This document shows positions 15,341 to 22,525 of a DNA stretch of 42,190 nt, in pieces. Numbering within the stretch: the stretch's first letter is position 1; every line of letters begins with the position of its first letter. The DNA is from Candidatus Dadabacteria bacterium CSP1-2 (lineage in GTDB: Bacteria; Desulfobacterota_D; UBA1144; Nemesobacterales; CSP1-2). The stretch spans positions 3,855 to 46,044 of the forward strand of contig LDXN01000016.1 of the NCBI GenBank assembly GCA_001443445.1, written 5' to 3'. The notes under the pieces are model-generated. The model had not been told where the DNA came from and made no database searches. It saw nothing but the letters and a program-made list of their open reading frames with translations. Made by a program: the position numbers and the translations under genes.

Positions 15341-16803
15341 TGATATTTCTCCCTTTTTGGTATTAAGTCCTCAGTATCCCCAAAATACTCCATCGGATTG
15401 ACCCACTTAATAGAGTTTGTGGGACAGTTGTTGGTACATGCTGTGTCGTAGTAGCCCAAACAGTTGTCACATTTAATAGCCAGATGCTTTGGTTTTATCT
15501 TATGGTCTTTAGGAGTCTTGTTATCACTCTCTTTTGCACCTTTTAATAGGGCGCTTATGATATTAAATTTTTTGAGTTCATGCTCAGGTTTTGAGGGAAC
15601 CATTTGAATTACATTATAAGGGCATCTTATTGCACATCCAGCGCATCCAACGCACTTGTCATCAATTATATTAATCTCACCTGTAGGCGCACGTTTTATG
15701 GCGTCAAAGTTGCAAATAAGGCAAACTGGGTCGTGACACAATCGGCAGGCAACCGGAATAGATACATCGGGAACCCGTGTCCCCCGTCTATCTAAGCGTG
15801 GATAACCGTGCCGGTCCTCACAAGCATCAACACAGTTGTTGCAGTGAATACATGTTTTAAGGTCAATAATAAGAAGGCTCTCTGCTTGAATTATCCCCTT
15901 TTCAACGAGCGTTTGTAACCTTTCAGATTTAGAAGGGTCCTTCTGAACCTTAAGGGTCCTAAGCTTGCGTTCCATAATTATGTCCCCTATCTCCTCAGCT
16001 AGCTTTGAATCAGCATCTAGTAGCATATTGAAATCCTCTTTTAATACCTGAAGGACCTCCACATTTGTAAATGCTGATACAGTGGCGGTTCGCCTCTCAT
16101 CCTCAAGAAGCGCCATCTCGCCAAAGTAGTTACCTTGGGAAAGGTAAGCAATGATCTGCTCTTTATCTAGGTGTTTTTTTGTAATTTTAACAAAGCCCGT
16201 CCTAATTACATATAAAGAGTCCCCTTGATCTCCCTCATTAAATATAATGTCACCAGATTTGTAAGATTTTAGATTTACATCCTTTTCTAATCTTTCCAAT
16301 GTTGATTCATCTAGATTTGAAAAAAGAGGGACTTTTCTAAGATATGTCTTGACTGCTCGCTCAGCATACATAACCTCTATAGCATCCTTAAACCCTGGAG
16401 AATGCTTCATTAAATTCTTGAGCACCTCAGCAGGAATCTCTAGAAGGTAAAGGGCCTCCTTGGCAGACACAGTAGCGCTTCTTGGGTAACCAGAAAGTGC
16501 TGCCATCTCACCGAATATGTTCCCTTCTCCTAGAAGGGCAAGAGTTAGATTCTCATATCCTGCGGTATTTATACTTACCTCAACAGCACCACCTAAGATA
16601 GCAAAAGCTGTATCACCGTACTCCCCTTCTCGGCATATCACAGAACCTGCCTCAAATTGCCTCAGGCTTGATTTTTCAACTAGCCCTTTTAGATCATCAG
16701 ACGAAAGCTGAGAAAAAAGACTCATACTGTTTAATTTCTGTTTAAGAGATTCCAAGTCAATCGTCTTGACCTTCTGGATTTCCATGTTTGACGTTAATCT
16801 CAT
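15337..16803 (-). CDS. Double cyclic-nucleotide-binding protein fused to a four-cluster ferredoxin
   Basis: A 488-residue cytoplasmic protein. Two CAP_ED domains span about residues 29-145 and 159-275. Each keeps the phosphate-binding cassette: FGEM-AAL-GYPRSAT with Glu99 and Arg108, and FGEMALLEDERRTAT with Glu229 and Arg238. The C-terminal half has sixteen cysteines in four groups: 318/321/324/328, 353/356/361/364, 384/387/390/394 and 445/448/456/460. This is the layout of DmsB/PsrB/HybA-type subunits with four 4Fe-4S clusters. There is no Tat signal and no DNA-binding domain. It is translationally coupled to the downstream cytochrome gene. The likely role is a cyclic-nucleotide-controlled electron carrier docking on that protein. 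Confidence 0.9.
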   Translation of the reverse strand: MRLTSNMEIQKVKTIDLESLKQKLNSMSLFSQLSSDDLKGLVEKSSLRQFEAGSVICREGEYGDTAFAILGGAVEVSINTAGYENLTLALLGEGNIFGEMAALSGYPRSATVSAKEALYLLEIPAEVLKNLMKHSPGFKDAIEVMYAERAVKTYLRKVPLFSNLDESTLERLEKDVNLKSYKSGDIIFNEGDQGDSLYVIRTGFVKITKKHLDKEQIIAYLSQGNYFGEMALLEDERRTATVSAFTNVEVLQVLKEDFNMLLDADSKLAEEIGDIIMERKLRTLKVQKDPSKSERLQTLVEKGIIQAESLLIIDLKTCIHCNNCVDACEDRHGYPRLDRRGTRVPDVSIPVACRLCHDPVCLICNFDAIKRAPTGEINIIDDKCVGCAGCAIRCPYNVIQMVPSKPEHELKKFNIISALLKGAKESDNKTPKDHKIKPKHLAIKCDNCLGYYDTACTNNCPTNSIKWVNPMEYFGDTEDLIPKREKYQ

Positions 16804-17321
16804 TTACCCACCCCGAAACATTCAAACCTAAATTAACTTATTTCTATTATAACAAATATAGTGAATTTAGAAAAAGACTAACATTTAAAACCTGAAATGC
16901 AGATAACTTTTCCATTTCCCGCTCGTCACCATTTTGCTATTTATCTACTTTAAATTGCAATTGACGTGCCAGCGCTTAGTCCAAAACCAATAAATATAAT
17001 AAGTGGGCTGTAAAAAAAAGGGGGTACTAGTATCTTGGCTAGATGTTCGACCACAAAATTGATCTCAGAACGTAAACGCTGTATACACAAGTGTAAACAA
17101 AGTTGATGATTATAAAGGCTATAATATTGTGTTTCTGATGACGATTAAAGATAGCAGCAAAAATTAAAGTTGTATCCTCAAATATATATACTTATCTTTT
17201 GGCCTATCTCCCATTAACATTACTTTCTGTCGTAATTCGTTAATAAAACTTGAACCTGGGTTAATCCAAATAATCTACAATAGTCGCATATATTCAGTAA
17301 GAATTAAATGAGGTGAAGAAG
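16804..17321. promoter_or_regulatory. Divergent intergenic region between the cytochrome operon and the exported-protein cluster
   Basis: About 518 bases with no convincing gene and none of the REP hairpins common elsewhere. On the minus strand a TATAAT hexamer (complement of 16846-16851) lies about 43 bases upstream of the ferredoxin-fusion start, without a good -35 partner. On the plus strand TTGAAC (17250-17255) and TACAAT (17276-17281) are 20 bases apart ahead of the frameshifted gene at 17322. Both are weak promoter candidates. The region is AT-rich and probably holds the regulatory sites for both directions. Confidence 0.35.
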
Positions 17322-17638
17322 ATGATAAGTAGAGTACGATTTAGTTGGTTCGCTAGTAATCTTAGTTATTAGTGTTTTTAATATTGTTACCAAGTCCTAG
17401 CATTTCATGTGAGACATCCGTGAAGACAAAAGAAGCTAGTCTTGTATGTTTGCTTCCTGACAATAGTAACGGGAAGGTTAAACCAGTAATGGCTTTAGTA
17501 ACTAAGGATGGTGAATTCTATCCTATAGTTGGTTCAGAAGATTCAACACAAAACCTAAACACTATCATAAAGAAAAATGGAGAAACTATTTCTCCAAAGT
17601 TGCATCGAATTCAAAATACCTGGCCTATAGTATTTTAG
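17322..17638 (+). pseudogene. Frameshifted paralogue of the exported two-repeat protein
   Basis: The ATG at 17322 has a good AGGTG ribosome-binding site and starts MISRVRFSWFASNL, the beginning of a signal peptide, but runs into a stop at about 17370. Another frame continues with LLVFLILLPSPSISC, completing the signal peptide, then ASLVCLLPDN and VKPVMALVTKDGEFYPIVGSE. The latter resemble repeat 2 of the protein encoded at 17828. One small indel between about 17350 and 17368 explains the break. Downstream of ISPKLHRIQNTWPIVF the match to the paralogue fades. It may be a decayed single-repeat copy or an error in the assembly. Confidence 0.6.
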
Positions 17639-17786
17639 TTTTTCAAGGCAGAAACAGATGAGTAATAACGAATTAACATATTGCTGTTTTAGTCACGATT
17701 TTGGTTATCCCCAAGAAGATGACTTTATATATAATGTAATAGTGAATTTGTTAATATAAATAAAGTCAATGTGTACAACTTCTAGG

Positions 17787-17792
17787 TATAAT
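17787..17792 (+). promoter_or_regulatory. Candidate -10 box for the exported two-repeat protein
   Basis: A perfect TATAAT, 36 bases before the ATG at 17828, with GGGAGGT about 11 bases before that ATG. No clear -35 hexamer is found at 16-18 bases, so this is only a candidate. Confidence 0.35.
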
Positions 17793-17827
17793 TAGTTAAA
17801 AACAAAAAAAGGGAGGTAATAAACAAA

Positions 17828-18430
17828 ATGAAGAAGGCTAATTTAGCTGCTCTGTCTTTAATTGCGTCTTTAGTGTTTGTAATCTTATTAGCTAGCTCCA
17901 GTTTTGCAGCAAAACAGGACGTCGAGGGCAATGTTATTTGCGTTGAGGTAGATGAGAAAGGTAACGTCAATGGTATGGATCAATTTACTGAATGTGATGG
18001 TGTATTCATGGTTGTAGGTAAGGATGGCAAACTATATACCGTCTATGGAACAGAAGAACAAATGAAGATGATGGCAAAAAGCCCAAAGAAAAAGGTCAGC
18101 GGACAGGTTGGTGGTAGTCAGAGGGCTTGGGTTATATACGGATCACCATTAGACATACAGAAGGGTACGGATCAAACCGTAACTGGAACAATAGTTTGCT
18201 TGCTGCCTAGTTACGAGAAGGGGAACGTTACACCAGTAGTATCAACTGGACCCTGTAATGAAGCAACACCGCATGCACATGTTATATACACCAAGGATGG
18301 ACAAGTATACGCATTGAGCGGTTCGGAGGCAGCAATTAGCAGTATAGAAAAGAATCCTCAGAGAACAAATGTAACGCTAAGTGGAAAGGTAGTTGGGAAT
18401 CAGGGTGCCTGGATTCTTTATGTAGAATAG
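17828..18430 (+). CDS. Exported protein with two beta-rich repeats
   Basis: A 200-residue protein with a clear Sec signal peptide (residues 1-28, ending SSSFA-AKQD). The mature part is two tandem repeats, about 31-107 and 117-200. Each opens VxGxxxC (VEGNVICVEV; VTGTIVCLLP), passes a KDGK/QLY or VY turn (GKDGKLYTVYGTE; TKDGQVYALSGSE) and closes with VSGxVGxxxAWxxY (VSGQVGGSQRAWVIYG; LSGKVVGNQGAWILYV). The pattern suggests small OB-like barrels. Each repeat has a Cys pair (C38/C56; C123/C142). The function is unknown. It lies between a decayed paralogue and an exported globin, divergent from the multihaem cytochrome operon. Confidence 0.8.
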   Translation: MKKANLAALSLIASLVFVILLASSSFAAKQDVEGNVICVEVDEKGNVNGMDQFTECDGVFMVVGKDGKLYTVYGTEEQMKMMAKSPKKKVSGQVGGSQRAWVIYGSPLDIQKGTDQTVTGTIVCLLPSYEKGNVTPVVSTGPCNEATPHAHVIYTKDGQVYALSGSEAAISSIEKNPQRTNVTLSGKVVGNQGAWILYVE

Positions 18431-18501
18431 TGTTCACATAGTGATTCTAAGTATAGGTTAAATGTAATTTTTCTTCAGTGTTTAAGGTTTATTGAAGTTA
18501 A

Positions 18502-18529
18502 CTGACATTTAGCAAATAGTGGCTATAGA
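18502..18529 (+). promoter_or_regulatory. Probable sigma-70-type promoter for the truncated globin gene
   Basis: CTGACA (18502-18507) and TATAGA (18524-18529) are separated by 16 bases. Each matches the consensus at five of six positions. The predicted start of transcription near 18536 would leave a leader of about 40 bases with AAAGGAGG before the ATG at 18576. Confidence 0.5.
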
Positions 18530-18575
18530 ATCTAACTAACTTAAGTAAACAAAATATTAAAGGAGGCGCATTAAA

Positions 18576-19016
18576 ATGAAAAGCTTATCAAAGTGTGTTG
18601 TCGTTATGGTATTATCGGTCTTTTTTGTTGGTATAACCCTTCAACCAGCAAGTTCAGGAGATAAATCGTTATACGATCGCCTCGGTGGCAAAGCGGCTAT
18701 TTCAGCCGTTGTTGACCAATTTGTATCCAATGTCGCAGCAGATAAACGAGTTAATGCAATGTTTGCAAATGTAGACATTCCCCATTTCAAGCAGTGTCTC
18801 GTCGACCAAATCTGTGAGGCAACTGGTGGGCCATGCAAGTATACTTGTAGGAGCATGAAGGATTCCCATGCGGGTCTAGGATGCACGGCGGATAATTTTA
18901 ATGCAATTGTTGAGGACCTAGTTGCTGCTTTAAACAAATTCAAAGTGGGAAAGAAGGAACAAGATGAGCTCCTAGGAATTCTTGGCCCACTACAATCTGA
19001 CATAGTTGAAAAATAG
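18576..19016 (+). CDS. Exported group I truncated haemoglobin
   Basis: A 146-residue truncated haemoglobin (trHbN-like) with a Sec signal peptide at residues 1-27 (VVVMVLSVFFVGITLQ then ASSG). The globin body begins SLYDRLGGKAAISAVV and has the family signature TGGP-Y-R-M-H-G, with the proximal haem ligand His98 in RSMKDSHAG. The position normally holding Tyr B10 (DQF-Y) is Val50. Five cysteines (74, 80, 87, 91, 103) are unusual and could form disulfides or bind haem covalently. AAAGGAGG lies nine bases before the ATG. Export implies a periplasmic role in O2, NO or electron transfer, consistent with the cytochrome genes next door. Confidence 0.9.
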   Translation: MKSLSKCVVVMVLSVFFVGITLQPASSGDKSLYDRLGGKAAISAVVDQFVSNVAADKRVNAMFANVDIPHFKQCLVDQICEATGGPCKYTCRSMKDSHAGLGCTADNFNAIVEDLVAALNKFKVGKKEQDELLGILGPLQSDIVEK

Positions 19017-19048
19017 CAATCAGTTCCCAGCCGTTGCGTTAACGATAT

Positions 19049-19624
19049 ATGAACGGTTTCCTAGGAACCGGCGCAACTATACAAGCTGACCTTAACTTAA
19101 CTATTCAAATTTTGATGGGAATAGCCCTGTTGGCGGGCATGATACACGCCCGCCACAGGTGCTACCGTGCACACGCTGTCTGCCAGGGAAGTGTGATATT
19201 GCTTAACCTGGTTATGATTGCCTTTCTAATGCTCCCCTCACTTGAGCTTGGAGTTGTTCCAGAACTGAAAGTTAAGTTTTCTGAGTCATATTATTTTATC
19301 CCTACGCTTCATGCCTCACTTGGGGGTATTGCTGAATTACTTGGTATATATATAGTGCTATGAGCAGGTACGAACCTGCTGCCTAAGGCATTATGCTTTA
19401 ACAACTACAAACTCTGGATGCGCACTGCTCTCGTGCTTTGGTGGGTCGTTATAGCGCTTGGTGTTTCAACCTATTATGTTTGGTATATAGCATCAGTGCC
19501 CAAAATTGTTGCTGAGGAGATTCAAACCCCACCACCTAAGCCTAAAGAGGAAGCTGTAACACTTGAGCCTGCAGGTGGTGTACCACAACCTACAGGAGAG
19601 ATGTACCTAATTAGTGCATCGTAA
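19049..19624 (+). pseudogene. Four-helix membrane protein interrupted by an in-frame UGA
   Basis: One continuous frame encodes a membrane protein of about 191 residues, broken only by TGA at 19361-19363. Before it: four hydrophobic stretches with His33, His36, His42 and His88 (MIHARHRCYRAH; IPTLHASLGG). After it, in the same frame: AGTNLLPKALCFNNYKLW, MRTALVLWWVVIALGVSTYYVWY and a proline-rich tail. The layout recalls DUF420-like membrane proteins, though I cannot confirm the family. A single C-to-T change of CGA (Arg) would explain the stop. A perfect 7-bp hairpin with loop ACGA (19363-19380) begins at the stop codon. Nonsense mutation, sequencing error and readthrough all fit. It lies 32 bases after the globin gene. 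Confidence 0.65.
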
Positions 19625-20031
19625 CTTCCTGCATCCAAGATCAAATCATCAACTGAACCATACTGACTCTGAAGAGCGAAATTAAATTATCCCTTTCTTA
19701 CAAAGGGTTTGTTGTTGAAAATAGGCTAATTCTCAGACTACTCTCATTAGTAGTAACACCATTTCCATTGGAAAGGTGTTAAAATCCCCAACAGAAGTTG
19801 TCATTCCCGCAAGTATTTAGCGGGAATCCACTTTTAAGCTCTTCATGGATGCCCGATTAATATATTCGGGCATGACAGAAGAAAGACGAATTACTCGTGA
19901 TGTAAATAAATTTTGGACGTTTAACAGTTGGAAATGATATGAGGTTGTGTATGATAAGGAAGTTCATAATTAATGTTAAACTAAGTTGACTCAAGCATTC
20001 GAAAAATCAATAACAATGGAGATGAAATCCG
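19625..20031. repeat. Intergenic region with a TGTCATTCCCG element
   Basis: No gene seen in 407 bases. A hairpin AACACC-A-TTTCC/GGAAAGGTGTT lies at 19755-19780. At 19799-19877 a 79-bp element starts TGTCATTCCCG and ends CGGGCATGACA, inverted ends with one mismatch, with an inner CCCGC/GCGGG palindrome. Related TGTCATACC...ATCGGGCATC pieces occur near 11010 and 22060. The rest is plain AT-rich DNA ahead of the next gene. Confidence 0.65.
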
Positions 20032-20397
20032 ATGTATAAAGTGATTACTCTAGCTATTACAACCTTTATAATTTCATTCTCTCCTGTGCTCGGAGATCAA
20101 AAAGGAGAAACTATAACAATCATCGGTGAACCTCTTGATCCAGCTTGCTATATAACAATGGGATCGAAGGGAATAGATCATAAGGCCTGTGCTGAGGCTT
20201 GCAACAAGGCTGGACAAAGCCTCGCAATATTAGCCAATGATGGTTCGCTCTTCTTCGCAATAGTGGGTGCGCCTGGAACCAGTCCCGACTCAATGTTAGC
20301 TCCATTTATTGGTACCAAAGTAAAAGTAACTGGTAGGGTGTTTGAAAGCGGCGGCTCAAAGGCCATGATTGTCGAAAAAGTAGAACCGACGAAGTAG
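20032..20397 (+). CDS. Small exported protein with Cys/His cluster
   Basis: A 121-residue protein with a Sec signal peptide (about residues 1-21, ending SPVLG-DQ). The mature part opens TITIIGEPLDPACYITMGSKG and continues IDHKACAEACNKAGQSLAIL, bringing together Cys39, His51, Cys54 and Cys58. It then has a DGSLFF turn and ends in KVKVTGRVFESGG. I recall similar GxxxDxACY...HKxCAxxCxxxG proteins as common exported hypotheticals, a recollection rather than a search result. The cluster could bind a metal or haem. The beta pattern resembles the repeats of the protein at 17828. GGAG lies about 10 bases before the ATG at 20032. Confidence 0.72.
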   Translation: MYKVITLAITTFIISFSPVLGDQKGETITIIGEPLDPACYITMGSKGIDHKACAEACNKAGQSLAILANDGSLFFAIVGAPGTSPDSMLAPFIGTKVKVTGRVFESGGSKAMIVEKVEPTK

Positions 20398-20520
20398 ATG
20401 GTGAATATTTAGGAAGTATTTCCTCGGTAGGAGCGGTGGGATCTGGGGTAGCGATCAAGCATGTCCTGAGCAAAGACGAAGGGAGGGAGGGAAGTCAGGG
20501 ATCCTCCTCCAGCCGCGAAA

Positions 20521-20579
20521 TTATCGCACCAGGCCTGTCCTGAGCGAGTCGAAGGATCGAAGGAATGGTGCTCCTATAG
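20521..20579 (-). repeat. Composite REP: CTCAGG repeat inside a REP loop
   Basis: The outer parts TTATCGCACCA and TGGTGCTCCTATAG form the usual TAGGAGC-hairpin-GCGATAA REP on the minus strand, with stem GCACCA/TGGTGC. The loop between them is a CCTGTCCTGAGCGAGTCGAAGG repeat plus a duplicated GATCGAAGG. See also 22202-22254. Confidence 0.7.
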
Positions 20580-20748
20580 ATGTTTGTGTATCACCGTAGG
20601 AGCAGCAGATACTCAACTTAGTAAAAGAAAGATTTCTCCTGGAGCCTGCACTGAGTGAATCGAAGTGGTCGAAATGACACACTCTCCTGTCATCTCGAAC
20701 GAATGTGAGAGATCTTACATATTCTCTTTTAGAGAAAATCCCATATTC

Positions 20749-20825
20749 ACGCCAAGCCTGTCCTGAGCCCTGAGCTCTGAGTATTATCGAAGAGTCGAAG
20801 GATCGAAGGGATGGTGCTCCTATAG
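20749..20825 (-). repeat. Composite REP, degenerate copy with expanded insert
   Basis: Same order as 20521-20579: a worn left arm (CACGCCAAGCC), a CCTGTCCTGAG segment expanded by extra CTGAG units, TCGAAGAGTCGAAGGATCGAAGG, then the intact right arm TGGTGCTCCTATAG. Confidence 0.6.
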
Positions 20826-20949
20826 GTCTGGGCATACGTTTTTAAAACCACCTCAAAACATAATAAAAACTTTAAAACTAAAATGGAAAAATCTCCTATT
20901 TTCATTATGTTAATATTAATCCCCAAAATCTGACACGGAGGCTTTAAAT

Positions 20950-21909
20950 ATGGACACGCTAAAGCAGGCAGCCATGATTGCGGTAAAGGATTGCATGGCG
21001 GTGAAGCCTAGTGAAAGGGTTCTTGTTATAACCGACGAACCGCTTAGAAAAATTGCCTACACCCTCTGGGAGGCTGCCAAAGAACTAGGAGCCGAAGCGA
21101 TAATTACAGAGATTTTGCCAAGAAAAACCCATGGAGAAGAACCTCCAGAACCTATTGCGGAGCTTATGAAGTTAGTGGATGTAATACTCATCCCAACATC
21201 AAAGTCCTTAAGCCATACAGACTCAAGACGCGAAGCAAGCAAAAAAGGTGTAAGGATCGCAACATTGCCAGGAATAACAGAGGACTCCATGGTTAGAACG
21301 CTTAACGCCGATTACTACGGAATCGCGAAAAGAAGCGAAAAAATTGCTGAGATCCTTACAAAAGGTTCTAATGTCAAAATCACCACCAATCGTGGGATGG
21401 ATGTCACATTGGTTATAGATGACAGGAATGGGTACGCAGACACAGGGCTCAATCATAGACCCGGAGACTTCAGCAATCTTCCCGCAGGTGAAGGGTATAT
21501 TGCTCCTTTAGAGGGAAAATCAGAGGGGGTGATTGTAATTGACGGCTCGATGGCTGGGGTTGGAAAGCTAGAAGGTGAAGTAATAAGAGTTGTAGTTAAA
21601 GAGGGATACGCTACTGATATAACAGGTGGTGAACCTGCTAGTAAACTTCTTTCCTTAATGAAACCTTTTGGAAAGCTTGCATTCAATGTTGCAGAACTTG
21701 GAATAGGCACAAATGATAAAGCAAAGGTTACAGGAAACGTATTAGAAGATGAAAAGGTCATGGGCACGGTGCATATAGCATTTGGAGACAATAAAAGCAT
21801 GGGAGGCACAATCAGGGTTGCTAGCCATTTGGACGGTGTGATTATGAAGCCTACAGTTTATGTAGATGACGAGCTAATAATGAAGGGTGGAGAGTTTCTT
21901 GTTTTCTAA
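20950..21909 (+). CDS. M29-family (thermophilic-type) aminopeptidase
   Basis: Metal-dependent aminopeptidase of family M29, related to AmpS and aminopeptidase T, 319 residues, slightly shorter than the classical members. Metal-ligand candidates lie in order: Glu181 in NLPAGEG, Glu249 in VAELGIGTN, His275 in GTVHIAFGDN, then His293 and Asp295 in SHLDG. The N-terminal half has a Rossmann-like alpha/beta region (ERVLVITDEP, VDVILIPTSKSL). There is no signal peptide. GGAGG about eight bases before the ATG at 20950 supports the start. It is flanked on both sides by repeat-rich gaps, so it is probably transcribed alone. A role in peptide turnover is expected. Confidence 0.87.
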   Translation: MDTLKQAAMIAVKDCMAVKPSERVLVITDEPLRKIAYTLWEAAKELGAEAIITEILPRKTHGEEPPEPIAELMKLVDVILIPTSKSLSHTDSRREASKKGVRIATLPGITEDSMVRTLNADYYGIAKRSEKIAEILTKGSNVKITTNRGMDVTLVIDDRNGYADTGLNHRPGDFSNLPAGEGYIAPLEGKSEGVIVIDGSMAGVGKLEGEVIRVVVKEGYATDITGGEPASKLLSLMKPFGKLAFNVAELGIGTNDKAKVTGNVLEDEKVMGTVHIAFGDNKSMGGTIRVASHLDGVIMKPTVYVDDELIMKGGEFLVF

Positions 21910-22525
21910 ATTTATAATGTAATGTAGAGGAAACCTTTAGGTTTCCATTTTCACCCCTCCCATCCCTCCACCTTAATGGGGAAGGAAGTAATTGGTAATC
22001 AAAGAATTGTGAGCAAGCATTCGTCCCGGGCCTTAGCCCGAGGGGACTCTTAACCTAAGCTGTCATACCCGAATTCAGTAATCGGGCATCAACGCGATAT
22101 TCGTTTACCCGAGGTTGGAAAACCTCGGCTACCGTGGTGTAATTCTGCGAAAATTAACCTTCGATAGATGCGACTTTCCAGTCGCAGATTTATACAGGAA
22201 CTTATCGCGGCAGGGCCTGTCCTGAGCGAAGTCGAAGGGATGCCGCTCCTACGGTGAAATTTTGACTCTACGGAACATACTTCCTTTGACACCTAACGAA
22301 ATTATAGGCGGGGTTAGAAAACCACCCCTATCGCACGTGGTTATTCTTCCTTTCGCTAGGCGGGACTTTCCAGTCCCGCATTCAAGGGCGGTGTTGGAAA
22401 ACACCGCCTATCCTTGCAAGGGTGCGTTATATCTAAATAATGTAGAGGAAACATTTAGGTCTCCATATTTCTAAACACCTTCAGATGGGAAGCAACTCCA
22501 ACCTTTATGTGGTAAATTAATAACG
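21910..22525. repeat. Gene-free, REP-rich interval
   Basis: About 616 bases without a supportable gene. GTAG plus GGAAACCT-TT-AGGTTTCC (21924-21946), followed by ATTTT, may double as the aminopeptidase terminator; a worn copy recurs at 22441-22465. Others: TGTCATACCCG...ATCGGGCATC (22061-22090), CGAGGTT-GGAAAA-CCTCGG (22100-22129), TGCGACT-TTCC-AGTCGCA (22168-22186), the composite REP at 22202-22254, GGCGGGGTT-AGAA-AACCACCCC (22301-22328), GGCGGGACT-TTCC-AGTCCCGC (22361-22380) and GGCGGTGTT-GGAA-AACACCGCC (22387-22409), the last ones each ending in CTATC. Confidence 0.72.
22202..22254 (-). repeat. Composite REP: clearest copy
   Basis: The outer arms TTATCGCGGCA and TGCCGCTCCTACGG make a perfect GCGGCA/TGCCGC stem with the GTAGGAG head and CGATAA tail on the minus strand. 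The loop contains CCTGTCCTGAGCGAAGTCGAAGG. A plain REP with nearly the same arms and no insert is at about 10780-10804. Confidence 0.75.

Larger units (their letters stand above)
20398..20949. repeat. Gene-free interval of composite repeats
   Basis: About 552 bases with no gene I can support; the reverse-strand frame here is made of repeat sequence. Contents: a degenerate GTAGGAGCG...GCGATC unit (20427-20456), the composite repeats at 20521-20579 and 20749-20825, a TAGGAGCAGCAGATACT fragment (about 20596-20613), and a GCACTGAGTGAATCGAAGTGGTCGAAATGACA-type unit followed by a TGTCATCTCGAACGAATGTGAGAGATCT-type unit (about 20645-20716). These belong to the same families as the repeats at 12.5, 12.9 and 22.2 kb. 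Confidence 0.7.

Noticed and set aside
19363-19380. Hairpin after the UGA as a selenocysteine insertion element
   Set aside because: It begins at the stop codon, so its loop is too close for a typical bacterial SECIS, and the position looks like Arg rather than Cys.
19986-20014. TTGACT-N17-AATAAC as promoter for the gene at 20032
   Set aside because: The -10 match is poor and transcription would begin at or after the ribosome-binding site.
20521-20835. 104-codon minus-strand ORF
   Set aside because: It is made entirely of repeat sequence.
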